Origin: JBALVT01 sp965262875 | Lineage (GTDB): Bacteria; Pseudomonadota; Gammaproteobacteria; Pseudomonadales; Halieaceae | Direction: 5' to 3' | Length of the DNA: 64,000 bases | NCBI GenBank assembly: GCA_965262875.1 | Contig: OZ253569.1 | Span: 5,146,001 to 5,210,000, forward strand | Part shown: one piece after another, positions 63,924 to 64,000 of the stretch | Layout: each line of letters starts with the position of its first letter | How positions within the stretch are numbered: the first letter of the stretch is position 1 | The notes under the pieces: generated by a model | The model's input: only the letters and a program-made list of their open reading frames with translations | What the model was told of the DNA's origin: nothing | The model's database searches: none | Made by a program: the position numbers and the translations under genes

Positions 63924-63946
63924 TTCAGGCTCATTTTATGTTGGAA
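63924..63946. repeat. Internal copy of the IS terminal repeat
   Basis: Agrees with the outer right repeat (63971-63993) at 21 of 23 bases, offset by 47 bases in the same orientation. Confidence 0.8.
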
Positions 63947-64000
63947 TCAACTTCCGCCACATTCCCGGGTTTCAGGCTCATTTCATATTGGAAAAGACTC

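Larger units (their letters stand above)
62601..63995 (-). mobile_element. Insertion sequence with rve-type transposase, 25-bp inverted repeats
   Basis: The left repeat TTTTCCAATATGAAATGAGC (first 20 of 25 bases, 62601-62625) is the exact reverse complement of 63971-63995. A third, similar copy (TTCAGGCTCATTTTATGTTG and three more bases, 63924-63946) lies inside the right end, 47 bases from the outer one. No matching target duplication is visible in the five bases left on the right side before the window ends. The family is probably IS481/ISNCY-like; I cannot fix it. Confidence 0.85.

Noticed and set aside
1..64000. CRISPR arrays, tRNA and rRNA genes, prophage structural genes
   Set aside because: No regularly spaced repeats, no cloverleaf or rRNA sequence and no phage head or tail genes were seen in reading the window. 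A tRNA or repeat search would settle it.

Overview
The window looks like a chromosomal segment of a marine-type aerobic gammaproteobacterium. The System I cytochrome c maturation operon (ccmABCDEFGHI) is followed directly by smc-zipA-ligA, a gammaproteobacterial core arrangement. The accessory part carries wax-ester synthase (WS/DGAT) genes, a TonB-dependent receptor, a sulfatase and several catabolic enzymes, a mix I associate with the Cellvibrionales/Spongiibacteraceae/Halieaceae group. That placement is inference from gene content; there is no rRNA or tRNA gene in the window.

Region 1 (1-19180, core). After the last 44 codons of an unidentified gene come nine ccm genes with mostly overlapping stops and starts, then smc, zipA, ligA and a small SLT-type lipoprotein gene. 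A three-gene operon for a 2-oxoacid:ferredoxin oxidoreductase follows: an Fe-S/FAD subunit, a fused gamma-alpha subunit and a ThDP beta subunit.

Region 2 (19180-35250, accessory). A 5'-truncated IS21 element (istA tail, istB and a third small ORF) marks the edge of the core and appears to have clipped a sugar-isomerase-like gene. Two divergent groups start from about 22.3-22.5 kb: a 3beta-HSD-like epimerase plus the isomerase on the minus strand, and on the plus strand a run of alpha/beta hydrolase, WS/DGAT, alpha/beta hydrolase, a second WS/DGAT, acyl-CoA synthetase, serine hydrolase, a lipoprotein, a DUF4345 protein and a secreted protein. A convergent TetR regulator closes it. This is probably an acyl-ester storage or lipid catabolism locus. 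The second WS/DGAT ends in a 53-residue lysine-rich histone-like tail.

Region 3 (35250-50900). Gene debris and a VapBC-type toxin-antitoxin pair separate the lipid locus from a catabolic block. On the minus strand a FAD oxidoreductase, nitrilase-family hydrolase, small membrane protein, ThDP decarboxylase, HisC-like aminotransferase and aldehyde dehydrogenase run together; three of them have 1- or 4-base overlaps. Transamination, decarboxylation and oxidation of an amino acid to an acid one carbon shorter is the simplest reading. Divergently, a FadR-type GntR regulator leads an SDR-VOC-MDR-DUF819-MFS-secreted protein-VOC row. That row holds a cluster of lesions: an 11-bp tandem duplication, two G-run frameshifts and one A-run frameshift.

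Region 4 (50900-64000). A TonB receptor is preceded by a near-perfect FadR-family operator. Its likely downstream partner, a sulfatase, is split from its own ribosome binding site and first codons by a complete IS66 element with an exact 8-bp target duplication. A DUF711 protein follows. On the minus strand, a secreted protein paralogous to the one at 49.5 kb heads an operon with an Nramp-like transporter lacking the DPGN motif, an LLM-class flavin oxidoreductase and a TIGR04076 protein. An rve-type IS sits immediately upstream of that operon's first ribosome binding site.
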